Assembly: GCA_002007315.1 (NCBI GenBank)
Contig: LNZQ01000022.1
Location: 1 to 15,403, forward strand
Source: Epulopiscium sp. Nele67-Bin004
GTDB taxonomy: Bacteria > Bacillota_A > Clostridia > Lachnospirales > Cellulosilyticaceae
Length of the DNA stretch: 15,403 nucleotides
Direction of reading: 5' to 3'
Shown here: piece by piece, positions 1-7,016 of the stretch
Numbering within the stretch: position 1 is the first letter of the stretch
Layout: every line of letters starts with the position of its first letter
Translations under genes and position numbers: made by a program
The notes under the pieces: generated by a model
Told to the model about the DNA's origin: nothing
Database searches by the model: none
Seen by the model: only the letters and a program-made list of their open reading frames with translations

Positions 1-2197
1 CTTTTTGGTTTGTAGCATTGCTTGGTGTAATTGTATAATAAATATCTTTAAACGCACTATCCCCAATATCAAGCGTATCATCAACATTCATAACAACTGA
101 ATGACGTGAAAGCTCAACGCCAACAACCGAAATAACTGCATTCAACTGTACGCTGTCTGTAAATGCAGAATATCCAAATTCTGTTCTATCTTCTGGAATA
201 GTTCCTTTAAGATAGAAGCTTCCTGCACCATTTATAATAATATCTTGATTATCAATAACAGCTATACTTGTATCAAGCGACTCCCAATCAATTACAGTGT
301 CAATCGCTTCTTCTGGCGTGATAAGCCAATCAACATAATCACTAATTGCATAACGTCCACCAACTTCAATTTCAGTTAGAGGATCAGTTTGTATAAGTTC
401 AAAGCTTGTTGCAAGACCACTTGGAATAAGAATTTCAATCGTTGCATAAATATCTGTTCCATCAATTTGCACAGTAATAAACACAGTTCCTGGTGTACTA
501 TGTGATACTGGTGTAACAAGACCGTTTTCATCAACTGTCGCAACATCTTCGTCCGAACTAGACCATGTTAAAGTGTAACGACCAACTGAATTATCAAACT
601 CATCACTTCCAAGGCGAATTTGTGCCTCAAGTTGAAGTTCATTTGCAAGTTTAAGTTCAAGTTGTTCAGTGATTTTTTCCCCGTTTTCATCTAAAATAGA
701 AATTGTTGGTGTTATAATTTGATCAACAGTTATAGTTTCAGATCTAACCTGACCCGCACTATCTTTAACATAAACTGTGTAATCACCATTTTCAGACACC
801 TCAAGCGTAGTATCCGTAAACCATGTAATTTGGTCAAACGAATATAATAAATCTGTAGTTTCTGTTTCATTATCAGCACCAATCCATGAAATTGTCACTG
901 TGTTTGTTTTATCATTATATACTGAACTAATACTGATAGTTGGAGGTGCATCAGAATATTCTTCAATAATATAAAACTCACTTCTCATATAGTTTGCAAA
1001 TGTTCCACTAAGATTAGTTACTTTTACTTTTGAAGTATCTGTAGTAAAATATACAAAACTATTTGAAATACTTGTATCATCTGCCAATAATGTAATAGTT
1101 GCTGGAGCTTCGCTACCTATTACAAAGTAGTTAAAAGAATTTGTAATATTTGATATACTCTCGCCTAAAGTTACTTCATTAAAATTAGAATTTGTAAATG
1201 CATTTGAAATAGTTGTTACATCATTCCCAACAACTAATTTATCAAAGTTCATATTTGCAAATAGTTTTGAATCAATACTATCACCTATTACAGTTATTTT
1301 ATTACTGTCAAGTGTAGTTGAAAAAAGTGCACTATCGGCAGCTGATGCTATTGCATATCCAATTTTTGTGGCATCTATCGTAAGATCTTCAAATTTAACC
1401 CCTGCAAGTGCCCTAGCATTAAATAGTAATTTATCTCCATTATCAAGATGACCAGTTATGTTTATAGGATTTAATATCGAAAGACCATTAAGAAAATATG
1501 TTCCCATTGTTACAAATGATGATGGAAACTCCACATTCTCTACATAAAGTGTTGGTATTTCATCACTCCAAATTGAATCTCCATCACAACGAGCATAATA
1601 AAAGTTTGAATCTGCTGTACCACCTGTAATTCCTTCTTCATAAGTGATAGTTGATATATTTTCTTTGTCCAGACCTATTAATAATCCTAAAGGTAAGTAA
1701 TACTCAACTTTACCTGTTCCATAAGTTGCTGCAACTCCGTCCCTGTATATAGTTGTTGCATTATCCCCATTTGGTATTGCAATGGTTTTTCCTGATAAGT
1801 TTTGGTTTGGCATAACAAATTCTAATACAAATTCCTCATTATCACTATTACGGTAGTTAAGTACCCCTACCTCTACCCCATTTCTTATTTCAGGAACAAA
1901 ATTAGTCAAGTCAATTTGAAATTGAGCTACATTATTAGAAATCCAACTTTTTTCTCCATCATAACTATAAGAAGTTACATCATTTTTACTAATAAAACCA
2001 ATACTTAATACTTTATCTGTTAAAACAACTCCTGCTAATCTAGTTGATGCCTGCGCCAATTCAACTGTATTTGATTCTGATATTACCATTGGTGTATTGC
2101 CGTTGACGAATTCAACTGCATATGTAGGTGTAACATTAGCAGTTAAAGTAACAACCGATAGAGCTAACGCCAATTTACGTAATAAATTTTTACTCAT
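1..2197 (-). CDS. Secreted surface protein with LRR_5-like and bacterial Ig-like domains (C-terminal part outside window)
   Basis: An uninterrupted minus-strand frame runs from the ATG at 2197 to the left edge, about 732 codons with no stop, so the gene is partial. Residues 1-27 form a typical signal peptide: MSKNLLRK, a hydrophobic stretch, then a likely cleavage after TYA. The mature protein should be exported. Around residues 290-360 are BspA/LRR_5-like repeats, with spaced phrases such as VTTISNAF and ISNITNSF. Around residues 420-500 is a beta-rich Ig/FN3-like segment ending DYTVYVKDSAG. Around residues 510-600 is a Big_2-like domain with the hallmark WSSSDEDVATVDENGLV. A further Ig-like domain begins near residue 695 and contains PSNATN at the window edge. 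Such architectures are known from clostridial adhesins and cell-wall proteins. No anchor is visible because the C-terminus is missing. The start follows AAAGGAGAG at 2205-2213. Ligand and exact function are unknown. Confidence 0.85.
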   Translation of the reverse strand, partial: MSKNLLRKLALALSVVTLTANVTPTYAVEFVNGNTPMVISESNTVELAQASTRLAGVVLTDKVLSIGFISKNDVTSYSYDGEKSWISNNVAQFQIDLTNFVPEIRNGVEVGVLNYRNSDNEEFVLEFVMPNQNLSGKTIAIPNGDNATTIYRDGVAATYGTGKVEYYLPLGLLIGLDKENISTITYEEGITGGTADSNFYYARCDGDSIWSDEIPTLYVENVEFPSSFVTMGTYFLNGLSILNPINITGHLDNGDKLLFNARALAGVKFEDLTIDATKIGYAIASAADSALFSTTLDSNKITVIGDSIDSKLFANMNFDKLVVGNDVTTISNAFTNSNFNEVTLGESISNITNSFNYFVIGSEAPATITLLADDTSISNSFVYFTTDTSKVKVTNLSGTFANYMRSEFYIIEEYSDAPPTISISSVYNDKTNTVTISWIGADNETETTDLLYSFDQITWFTDTTLEVSENGDYTVYVKDSAGQVRSETITVDQIITPTISILDENGEKITEQLELKLANELQLEAQIRLGSDEFDNSVGRYTLTWSSSDEDVATVDENGLVTPVSHSTPGTVFITVQIDGTDIYATIEILIPSGLATSFELIQTDPLTEIEVGGRYAISDYVDWLITPEEAIDTVIDWESLDTSIAVIDNQDIIINGAGSFYLKGTIPEDRTEFGYSAFTDSVQLNAVISVVGVELSRHSVVMNVDDTLDIGDSAFKDIYYTITPSNATNQK

Positions 2198-2416
2198 ATA
2201 TAATCTCTCCTTTATATTTTTTTGTTTTTCTATCTATTTGAAGGGGATATCCTAACCTATAAGTTAAAGTCCCTATTAAAGTTCTGTAGTTAAAGCTTTC
2301 TTAATAGTTATATCGTACTTTTTTGGGATATACATTACTTTCTTAAAATGTTACGTATGTAGCCTTTCCAATATTACAATTATACATATGTCAAGTAATA
2401 TACAGGCAACATTCTT
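2198..2416 (-). other. Long AT-rich 5' leader of the surface-protein gene
   Basis: This gene-free stretch between the predicted transcription start and the start codon holds a ribosome binding site at 2205-2213, three spaced copies of a CTTTAA core between about 2255 and 2300, and a short palindrome GGATATCC with flanking GGGA/TCCC pairing potential around 2240-2275. I do not recognise the conserved core of any riboswitch class, including c-di-GMP-I. A weak cis-acting RNA is possible but not shown. Confidence 0.3.
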
Positions 2417-2422
2417 TACAAA

Positions 2423-2451
2423 ATTATAACATATCTGTATCATTTTTGCAA
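2423..2451 (-). promoter_or_regulatory. Sigma-A-type promoter of the surface-protein gene
   Basis: On the minus strand, TTGCAA (2446-2451) lies exactly 17 nt before a perfect TATAAT (2423-2428). Transcription would start near 2416, leaving an unusually long leader of about 220 nt before the start codon at 2197. Confidence 0.65.
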
Positions 2452-2522
2452 CATTCTTACTTTAAGGTTACGTATTAAAGTCAATAAACAAATTTTTCAA
2501 TCGTATTTTTTTTAATTTTGGA

Positions 2523-2528
2523 TACAAT
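2523..2528 (+). promoter_or_regulatory. Possible -10 box for the 144-aa gene
   Basis: TACAAT lies about 46 nt upstream of the ATG at 2575. No good -35 box sits at the usual distance, so this is a weak call. TATATA at 2532-2537 is an alternative. Confidence 0.25.
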
Positions 2529-2574
2529 AACTATATAAGGATTTTAGTTAAGTAGTGATTAAGGGGGGCAAAAA

Positions 2575-3009
2575 ATGGCAACATTATTAACACAACGTGA
2601 TTTACGAACAACTCTATTTGAATTTAAAGATATATTGGGCAACTTTGACTTTTCGGCAATAAAAAATATTCGTTTTATAAGTCAAGATGCTTTTTTTGCA
2701 TATGTTGAAAGTGTCGAAAACAACCCTTTCAAAAAGCAACTTGAAGAACTTAACAAAAGACTTGATGTACTTCAACCTTATCTACCGTTCGTTAATTCCG
2801 AGCGTGCATCAGAATTTTTGGGGGCTATTGCTAGTGCAACTTCTGAAGAAGCATCATCGCAAATAAAAAAAGATTTCACACAAAAACTTCGTGACGACTT
2901 TGTCGGCGTGGCTCGCACTTTGTCCAACAATGAGCAATGGGAACATGTACTTAATACCTGTGAAGAAATTAGATTGCATAAAGAAGAATCCACATTAGTT
3001 AATGGATAA
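2575..3009 (+). CDS. Hypothetical protein, 144 aa, predicted soluble and helical
   Basis: I do not recognise this protein. The ATG at 2575 follows a strong AAGGGGGG Shine-Dalgarno (2561-2568) at 6-nt spacing, which fixes the start. The protein has no signal peptide or membrane segment. It is rich in Glu, Lys, Leu, Asn and Ser and looks alpha-helical, with a heptad-like stretch near residues 52-70 (KKQLEELNKRLDVL) that could form a short coiled coil. It contains a single Cys near the C-terminus (NTCEEI). The gene is monocistronic: it is divergent from the surface-protein gene and is closed by a hairpin 20 nt after its stop. Codon use and AT content match its neighbours, so there is no sign of recent transfer. 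Lineage-specific function is unknown. Confidence 0.8.
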   Translation: MATLLTQRDLRTTLFEFKDILGNFDFSAIKNIRFISQDAFFAYVESVENNPFKKQLEELNKRLDVLQPYLPFVNSERASEFLGAIASATSEEASSQIKKDFTQKLRDDFVGVARTLSNNEQWEHVLNTCEEIRLHKEESTLVNG

Positions 3010-3028
3010 TAATTAATATACTACTAGG

Positions 3029-3060
3029 AGGGATTGTTGTTTATACAATCCCTTATTTTA
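3029..3060 (+). terminator. Intrinsic terminator after the 144-aa gene
   Basis: A perfect 9-bp stem (AGGGATTGT at 3029-3037, ACAATCCCT at 3045-3053) with a 7-nt loop is followed by a short, imperfect T tract (TATTTTA). Confidence 0.75.
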
Positions 3061-3070
3061 AAATTCCACC

Positions 3071-3098
3071 TTGAATATCTCGGAAAATCTTGTATAAT
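3071..3098 (+). promoter_or_regulatory. Sigma-A-type promoter of the radical SAM gene
   Basis: TTGAAT (3071-3076) and a perfect TATAAT (3093-3098) are separated by 16 nt. The predicted start of transcription near 3105 leaves a short leader containing AAGGAGAA (3113-3120) before the ATG at 3125. Confidence 0.7.
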
Positions 3099-3124
3099 TA
3101 CATATATAATTTAAGGAGAAAACT

Positions 3125-4039
3125 ATGCAAAGATATTACACACTAAATCAATTTTTACGGGATAGGCATGGCGAAAAAGTGATGAAACTTAGTATTGATG
3201 GTGGATTTGATTGTCCAAATCGTGATGGCACTGTTGGGGTGGGTGGTTGTATATTTTGTAGTAGTCGAGGTAGCGGAGACTTTTCTGGCAACCGTACACA
3301 CTCGATACATCAACAAATTCAATCACAAATTGATATGCTATCTGCAAAATGGGGTCATATAACTAAATATATAGCCTATTTCCAGTCATATTCAAACACA
3401 TATGCACCACTAAGCGAACTTATAGATAAATTTGAAACTGCATTACAATATAAAGGAATTATTGGTATTGCTATTGGCACTCGTGCTGATTGTCTAACAC
3501 CTGAAATTATAAATTATCTTGGCGAACTTGCTACTCGCACTCATGTTTGGGTTGAACTTGGCTTACAAACAATTCATACTGATAGCATAAGCTTTATCAA
3601 TCGTTGCCATGACACCCATTGTTTTAGTAACGCAGTGAGCGACCTGCATGCTGTTAATGTCGAAACAGTGGCACATATAATATTAGGCTTGCCAAATGAA
3701 ACAAGAGAACATATGCTTGAAACCGCAAAATATGTTGCTTCATTACCACTACAAGGTGTAAAAATCCACATGTTACATGTTTTAGATAATGCTCCACTTG
3801 GACAAATATATATTCGTAATCCATTTCCATTGTTAACACAAACCGAATATATATCAATTGTAGGAAATATCCTAGAAATACTGCCATCTAACTTTGTTAT
3901 CCATCGCATAACAGGTGATGGCGATAAACAACACTTAATTGCACCTGTATGGACACTCAATAAACGAAATGTTTTAAACAGTTTTTCAAAATATTTTGAA
4001 GAATACAATATCATTCAAGGTAACAAAAACAAATATTGA
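3125..4039 (+). CDS. TIGR01212-family radical SAM protein (YhcC/YtqA-like)
   Basis: The 304-aa product matches the length and N-terminal pattern of the TIGR01212 radical SAM family, which includes E. coli YhcC. Its opening KLSIDGGFDCPNRDG is characteristic. The probable 4Fe-4S ligands are C30, C42 and C45, in the family's extended CX11CX2C arrangement followed by SSRGSGDFSG. Later family features include AYFQSYSNTYAP (about residues 82-93), a core segment IGIAIGTRADCLTPE (about 116-130), the VELGLQTIH strand (about 142-150) and HIILGLPNET (about 185-194), consistent with a TIM-barrel SAM-binding core. Radical SAM enzymes cleave S-adenosylmethionine to make a 5'-deoxyadenosyl radical. The substrate of this family is not established to my knowledge. 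The gene has its own promoter, and the DUF4364 gene follows 54 nt later. Confidence 0.9.
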   Translation: MQRYYTLNQFLRDRHGEKVMKLSIDGGFDCPNRDGTVGVGGCIFCSSRGSGDFSGNRTHSIHQQIQSQIDMLSAKWGHITKYIAYFQSYSNTYAPLSELIDKFETALQYKGIIGIAIGTRADCLTPEIINYLGELATRTHVWVELGLQTIHTDSISFINRCHDTHCFSNAVSDLHAVNVETVAHIILGLPNETREHMLETAKYVASLPLQGVKIHMLHVLDNAPLGQIYIRNPFPLLTQTEYISIVGNILEILPSNFVIHRITGDGDKQHLIAPVWTLNKRNVLNSFSKYFEEYNIIQGNKNKY

Positions 4040-4052
4040 GTTTATCTAAATT

Positions 4053-4081
4053 TTGATATACAATATATTTATTAGTATAAT
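4053..4081 (+). promoter_or_regulatory. Strong sigma-A-type promoter upstream of the DUF4364 gene
   Basis: TTGATA (4053-4058) and a perfect TATAAT (4076-4081) are separated by 17 nt. The expected transcription start is near 4088, which is inside or just past the first Shine-Dalgarno site (4082-4088). Transcripts from here would lack that site and depend on the second one at 4109-4115. Confidence 0.7.
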
Positions 4082-4124
4082 AAGGAGGATTTCATGACTA
4101 AACAAGGCGAGGAGGATTTCATGA
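4082..4124 (+). promoter_or_regulatory. Duplicated ribosome-binding-site/start-codon module
   Basis: The 14-mer GGAGGATTTCATGA occurs at 4084-4097 and again at 4111-4124, 27 bp apart, so both ATGs (4094 and 4121) are in frame. Each has a near-perfect SD at 5-nt spacing. The second start is better placed for the promoter at 4053-4081 and gives an N-terminus typical of the family. Confidence 0.75.
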
Positions 4125-4645
4125 TTTATAATGATAATGATGATTTTACAATAAATAAACTTATTGTACTTTATTTACTTGCTGAAATAAAACTGCCATT
4201 AACACTGTCTCAAATTACACAAATCGTGTTAGAAAAGGGATATGCAAATTATTTTTCAACTCAGCAATATTTAAATCAGCTAGAAGAATCCAAATTAGTA
4301 AAAACAAAAAAAGAAAATAACTCATCTTACTTTGAGATATCAGAAACGGGACGACAGACATTAGACTTTTTTTCATCTAGAATTCCATATACAATTCGTG
4401 CAGAAATAGATGAATTTATTAATGAAAATTGGCGTGAAATACGCAATCAACTTGATGTGACAGCACAATATATTCCCAACCGAGAACATGAGTTTATTGT
4501 AAATTGCAAATTAGTCGAAAATAATACACCTTTAATGGAATTAAATATTAATGTTACGACCAAACAACAAGCTATACTTATGTGCAACAAATGGAAAGAA
4601 AATTCTTCGGAACTATATAGCAATATATTACGATTGATGACATAG
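4094..4645 (+). CDS. DUF4364 family protein, winged-helix-like
   Basis: The 183-aa product (174 aa from the alternative ATG at 4121) resembles the DUF4364 family, which is common in Clostridia. Its core begins INKLIVLYLLAEIKLPLTLSQITQIVLEKGYANYFSTQQYLNQL, split across about residues 20-65, and has the helix-turn-helix look of a PadR/MarR-type winged helix. Next come a likely wing (LVKTKKENNSSYFEISETGRQTL, about 68-90) and a C-terminal alpha/beta part. A DNA-binding regulatory role is inferred from fold resemblance only. There is no signal peptide or membrane segment. The start is ambiguous because of the duplicated SD-ATG module; 4121 is preferred when transcription begins at the gene's own promoter, while read-through from the radical SAM gene could use 4094. 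The stop codon is embedded in the terminator stem. Confidence 0.82.
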   Translation: MTKQGEEDFMIYNDNDDFTINKLIVLYLLAEIKLPLTLSQITQIVLEKGYANYFSTQQYLNQLEESKLVKTKKENNSSYFEISETGRQTLDFFSSRIPYTIRAEIDEFINENWREIRNQLDVTAQYIPNREHEFIVNCKLVENNTPLMELNINVTTKQQAILMCNKWKENSSELYSNILRLMT

Positions 4646-4666
4646 GGGGCAATGCCCCCATTTTTT
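4645..4666 (+). terminator. Strong intrinsic terminator of the DUF4364 gene
   Basis: GGGGGC (4645-4650) pairs with GCCCCC (4654-4659) across a 3-nt loop and is followed by ATTTTTT. The first G is the last base of the TAG stop codon. On the opposite strand the hairpin lies just past the nitroreductase stop but lacks a T tract there. Confidence 0.9.
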
Positions 4667-5234
4667 ATATAAATCTAGATATTTCTTCAGCTGATAAACG
4701 ACGTGGCGTTTTTGGTTCTTCAGCTGGATAACCAAACGTAATAAGTGCTGCAACAGTTTCACCTTCTGGCAAATCAATAGCTTCTGCAATATTTTGTGCC
4801 TCAATAACACCCATAACACAAGAGCCTAATCCAACTTCATGTGCTGCAAGACAAAATGTTTGGCAAGCGATACCCGCATCAAATATCTCCCACTCTGCAC
4901 CTTTATCCGTCACATAACCTGCCTCATCTAGCCCCATTAGTTTAGCCTTCTCACCATCAAATACGCCACTCTTGCCTTGTACATAACTTAACACACATAC
5001 ATTTTTTGCTTTTTGCAACATTTTCACATTATATACAAATCCTTTAACACAGTTGTCAGCAAGTTTTGCAATAACTGTTTCATCAGTTACAATTGTATAT
5101 CTAGCAACTTGAGTGTTCCCCCAAGATGGTGCAAAACGTACTTGTTCTATAACTTGAGTAACAACTTCTTTTGATACAACTTCATCTTTATAACGACGTA
5201 CACTTCTACGGCTTGTAATTAAATTTGATTCCAT
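4665..5234 (-). CDS. Nitroreductase-family FMN-dependent oxidoreductase
   Basis: The 189-aa product has the nitroreductase-family layout: an N-terminal SRRSVRRYKDEVV phosphate-binding arginine cluster (residues 8-20), the FAPSWGNTQVARY segment (about 34-46) that contacts the flavin, a central DAGIACQTFCLAAHEVGLGSC helix (split around 119-139), and the C-terminal ALITFGYPAEEPKTPRR (about 163-179), typical of the end of the FMN site. These enzymes are homodimeric cytosolic NAD(P)H-dependent flavoproteins that reduce nitro groups, quinones or other acceptors; the physiological substrate cannot be read from sequence. Length is normal for the small subgroup. The ATG at 5234 follows a GGAGGAG site. 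The gene is convergent with the DUF4364 gene, with 19 nt between coding ends, and is transcribed alone from the promoter at 5271-5299. Confidence 0.9.
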   Translation of the reverse strand: MESNLITSRRSVRRYKDEVVSKEVVTQVIEQVRFAPSWGNTQVARYTIVTDETVIAKLADNCVKGFVYNVKMLQKAKNVCVLSYVQGKSGVFDGEKAKLMGLDEAGYVTDKGAEWEIFDAGIACQTFCLAAHEVGLGSCVMGVIEAQNIAEAIDLPEGETVAALITFGYPAEEPKTPRRLSAEEISRFI

Positions 5235-5270
5235 TATAACTCCTCCAAAATTGATATAGTTTTATTTATA

Positions 5271-5299
5271 ATTATAATATATATAATTTTTATGTACAA
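5271..5299 (-). promoter_or_regulatory. Sigma-A-type promoter of the nitroreductase gene
   Basis: On the minus strand TTGTAC (5294-5299) precedes a perfect TATAAT (5271-5276) by 17 nt, about 30 nt upstream of the GGAGGAG ribosome binding site. Confidence 0.7.
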
Positions 5300-5323
5300 G
5301 CTTTTTTATATTTTATGACAAGT

Positions 5324-5361
5324 AAAAAACTCTTAGTGAAATAAATCACTAAGAGTTTTTT
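5324..5361 (-). terminator. Symmetric, bidirectional-type terminator of the tRNA unit
   Basis: AAAAAACTCTTAGTGA (5324-5339) and its exact complement (5346-5361) form a 16-bp stem with a 6-nt loop. The A/T ends give a T tract on either strand. It lies just after tRNA-Pro and separates it from the nitroreductase promoter. Confidence 0.9.
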
Positions 5362-5366
5362 TATAA

Positions 5367-5441
5367 TCGGGGTGACAGGACTCGAACCTGCGACCTCCTG
5401 AACCCAAATCAGGCACTCTAGCCAAACTGAGCCACACCCCG
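5367..5441 (-). tRNA. tRNA-Pro (anticodon TGG)
   Basis: The minus strand folds as a cloverleaf. The 7-bp acceptor stem is CGGGGTG/CACCCCG, the anticodon stem CCTGA/TCAGG encloses loop TTTGGGT (anticodon TGG, reading CCA), and the T arm is GCAGGTTCGAGTCCTGT. Discriminator A73 is at 5367. No CCA is encoded, so the 3' end would be added by nucleotidyltransferase. It lies 5 nt downstream of tRNA-Gly in the same transcript. Confidence 0.97.
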
Positions 5442-5446
5442 ATAAG

Positions 5447-5518
5447 AGCGCGAAACGGGAGTCGAACCCGCGACCCTCTCCTTGGCAAGGAGATGCTCTA
5501 CCACTGAGCCATTCGCGC
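5447..5518 (-). tRNA. tRNA-Gly (anticodon GCC)
   Basis: The acceptor stem is GCGCGAA/TTCGCGC, the anticodon stem TCTCC/GGAGA encloses loop TTGCCAA (anticodon GCC, reading GGC/GGT), and the T arm is GCGGGTTCGACTCCCGT. The discriminator is T73, typical of glycine tRNAs. CCA is not encoded. It is the first gene of a two-tRNA unit. Confidence 0.97.
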
Positions 5519-5553
5519 ATTTGCTTTTGTTGCTTTGCCTTTCGACAAGATAT

Positions 5554-5582
5554 ATAATACCATATGGCTTGATATATGTCAA
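5554..5582 (-). promoter_or_regulatory. Strong promoter of the tRNA-Gly/tRNA-Pro unit
   Basis: On the minus strand a perfect TTGACA (5577-5582) and TATTAT (5554-5559) are 17 nt apart. Transcription would start about 30 nt before tRNA-Gly. Confidence 0.85.
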
Positions 5583-5651
5583 CAGTTTTCCAAAAGTTTT
5601 TTTATTTTTTCTTTTAGGGGTTTAGGGCAGCCAATGGCATACCCTATTATA

Positions 5652-6416
5652 TCAACCAAAAGAATTAATAATTAACGTTGTCAGACAACCTTTTTCTTTT
5701 GCTTCAAGCAATATATCTTTATCAACATATTCACCTTTTTTTACTACAACATATCCATTTGTATCTACCACATCTTTTTTTACTCTTTTTCCAATAGGTT
5801 TCCCTTGTGCCGATGGCGGGATCGGCTCTGGGTCAGTATCAACTTTTATACTTTGAATTGGCGTGTCATCTATTTGGGTCTTATTTGTATTTTTCTTCAT
5901 AAATTCTACTAAAGTATCTAGTTGTTGATTAACTTCTTCTCGTCTAGCTGTTTTGCTTACATCTTTTGATGGCACATCTTCAGCAATTAGTAAGTCACTA
6001 TCCTGCTCACTAGCTTGCATCTCTGGCAAATCGTTATCTGGTTTATCGGACAGCACCTCTTGTACTTCATTCTCTTGTTGCAGTACCGAACGTTCAACTT
6101 CTTTCTGATCAACAGCCATAAACTCACTTTCAGTTTTATCCACTTCTGCTAAATCTGCCCTCGGTGCATATGAACTAAAAATTTGTCTAATTTCAGTATT
6201 TATATAAGGCTTACTAACCCTAGACGTCGTTTTTGTTGGCGTTCCTGTTACTTTTATATAATGTTTAGTTTGACCCATTTCTTCCTTATTAGACGCTATA
6301 GTATTAGAAGTTATGATTTCTTCTATATTTGCTTTGCTAGTATCTATATTATCATATTGTAGCTGACTTAAATCTATACTACCTGATGTTATATATAAAT
6401 CATCTTTTATCTGCAT
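5652..6416 (-). CDS. Hypothetical acidic protein, 254 aa, last gene of the lonA-engB unit
   Basis: I do not recognise this protein as a named family. The ATG at 6416 follows GGAGGG, 15 nt after engB, so it is almost certainly co-transcribed with engB. It has no signal peptide or membrane helix. Residues 1-90 are polar and mixed. Residues about 90-165 are strongly acidic and Glu/Asp/Ser/Gln-rich, probably disordered. A Pro-containing linker (PEPIPPSAQGKP, about 197-208) leads to a compact C-terminal module (about 208-254) with the pattern G-K-x5-D-V-V-D-x-N-G-Y-V-V-V-K-x-G-x-Y-V-x5-L-x-E-A-x3-G. This suggests a small beta-rich domain closed by a helix. Low conservation of the middle would be expected. 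A role linked to ribosome assembly or proteolysis is suggested only by its location. Confidence 0.75.
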   Translation of the reverse strand: MQIKDDLYITSGSIDLSQLQYDNIDTSKANIEEIITSNTIASNKEEMGQTKHYIKVTGTPTKTTSRVSKPYINTEIRQIFSSYAPRADLAEVDKTESEFMAVDQKEVERSVLQQENEVQEVLSDKPDNDLPEMQASEQDSDLLIAEDVPSKDVSKTARREEVNQQLDTLVEFMKKNTNKTQIDDTPIQSIKVDTDPEPIPPSAQGKPIGKRVKKDVVDTNGYVVVKKGEYVDKDILLEAKEKGCLTTLIINSFG

Positions 6417-6431
6417 ATTTATCCCTCCAAA

Positions 6432-7004
6432 TTAATCTAAAACATTCCAAATCTCATCTTTCCCTTGTTTTGTTGTTGCCGAAAAAGGAATTACTATATC
6501 TCCTTCTTTTAATTGTAATCCCTTTTTGATTATCGCAACATGCTTTTGTACTTGGCTACGTTTAAGCTTATCCATTTTGGTTGCTACTACAACTACGTTT
6601 TGATGATAATGAGATATCCAATCATACATCATTTTATCATTTTCACTTGGCTCATGTCTTATATCTACAAGTAACACAATATGCTTTAATACTTCCCTTG
6701 TTGAAAGATACCCTTCTATCAGTTTTCCCCAACTCTCACGCTGCGTCTTAGACACTCTGGCATAGCCATACCCTGGTAAGTCCACAAAATTATAAGTGTC
6801 TTGTATGTTATAGAAATTTATCGTTTGAGTTTTTCCTGGTTGGGAACTTGTTCTTGCTAAAGCTTTTCGATTAATCAAACTATTAATCAGTGATGATTTA
6901 CCAACATTAGATTTACCTGCAAATGCAATCTCAGGCACCTCAGTTGTTGGAAATTGTGATTGATTGCCTGCTGTTATTATTAGTTCTGCTTTTGTAACAT
7001 TCAT
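6432..7004 (-). CDS. engB: Ribosome-biogenesis GTPase EngB (YsxC/YihA)
   Basis: The 190-aa product is a full-length TRAFAC-class GTPase of the EngB/YsxC family, which acts in the cytosol in late assembly of the 50S ribosomal subunit and is essential in many bacteria. Visible motifs are G1 GKSNVGKS (30-37), the G2/switch region with QPGKTQTINFY (55-65), G3 DLPGYG (75-80), G4 TKMD (142-145) and G5 SAT (175-177). The N-terminal FAGKSNVGKSSLINSL and the PGKTQT switch are diagnostic of the family. The start at 7004 follows AAGGAAGTG, which overlaps the lonA stop region. The 12-nt gap to lonA implies co-transcription. lonA-engB adjacency matches B. subtilis. The C-terminus is slightly shorter than some homologues, but no motif is missing. 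Confidence 0.97.
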   Translation of the reverse strand: MNVTKAELIITAGNQSQFPTTEVPEIAFAGKSNVGKSSLINSLINRKALARTSSQPGKTQTINFYNIQDTYNFVDLPGYGYARVSKTQRESWGKLIEGYLSTREVLKHIVLLVDIRHEPSENDKMMYDWISHYHQNVVVVATKMDKLKRSQVQKHVAIIKKGLQLKEGDIVIPFSATTKQGKDEIWNVLD

Positions 7005-7016
7005 TTTTTCACTTCC

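Noticed and set aside
2376..2393. TTGACA at about 2388-2393 (minus strand) as an alternative promoter for the surface gene
   Set aside because: TATAAT and TAATAT after it are at only about 4 and 12 nt, too close for a sigma-A promoter; the promoter at 2423-2451 has perfect spacing.
3574..4014. Antisense open frames inside the radical SAM gene (146 and 77 codons)
   Set aside because: They lie wholly opposite a well-conserved gene, have no SD and encode nothing recognisable.
5290..5520. Minus-strand open frame of 76 codons
   Set aside because: It covers both tRNA genes and the terminator; it is a chance frame through structured RNA genes.
5581..5651. Possible terminator after the 254-aa gene
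   Set aside because: Short GGG/CCC and GCC/GGC pairings exist but are interrupted by mismatches and lack a T tract, so I cannot support a terminator.
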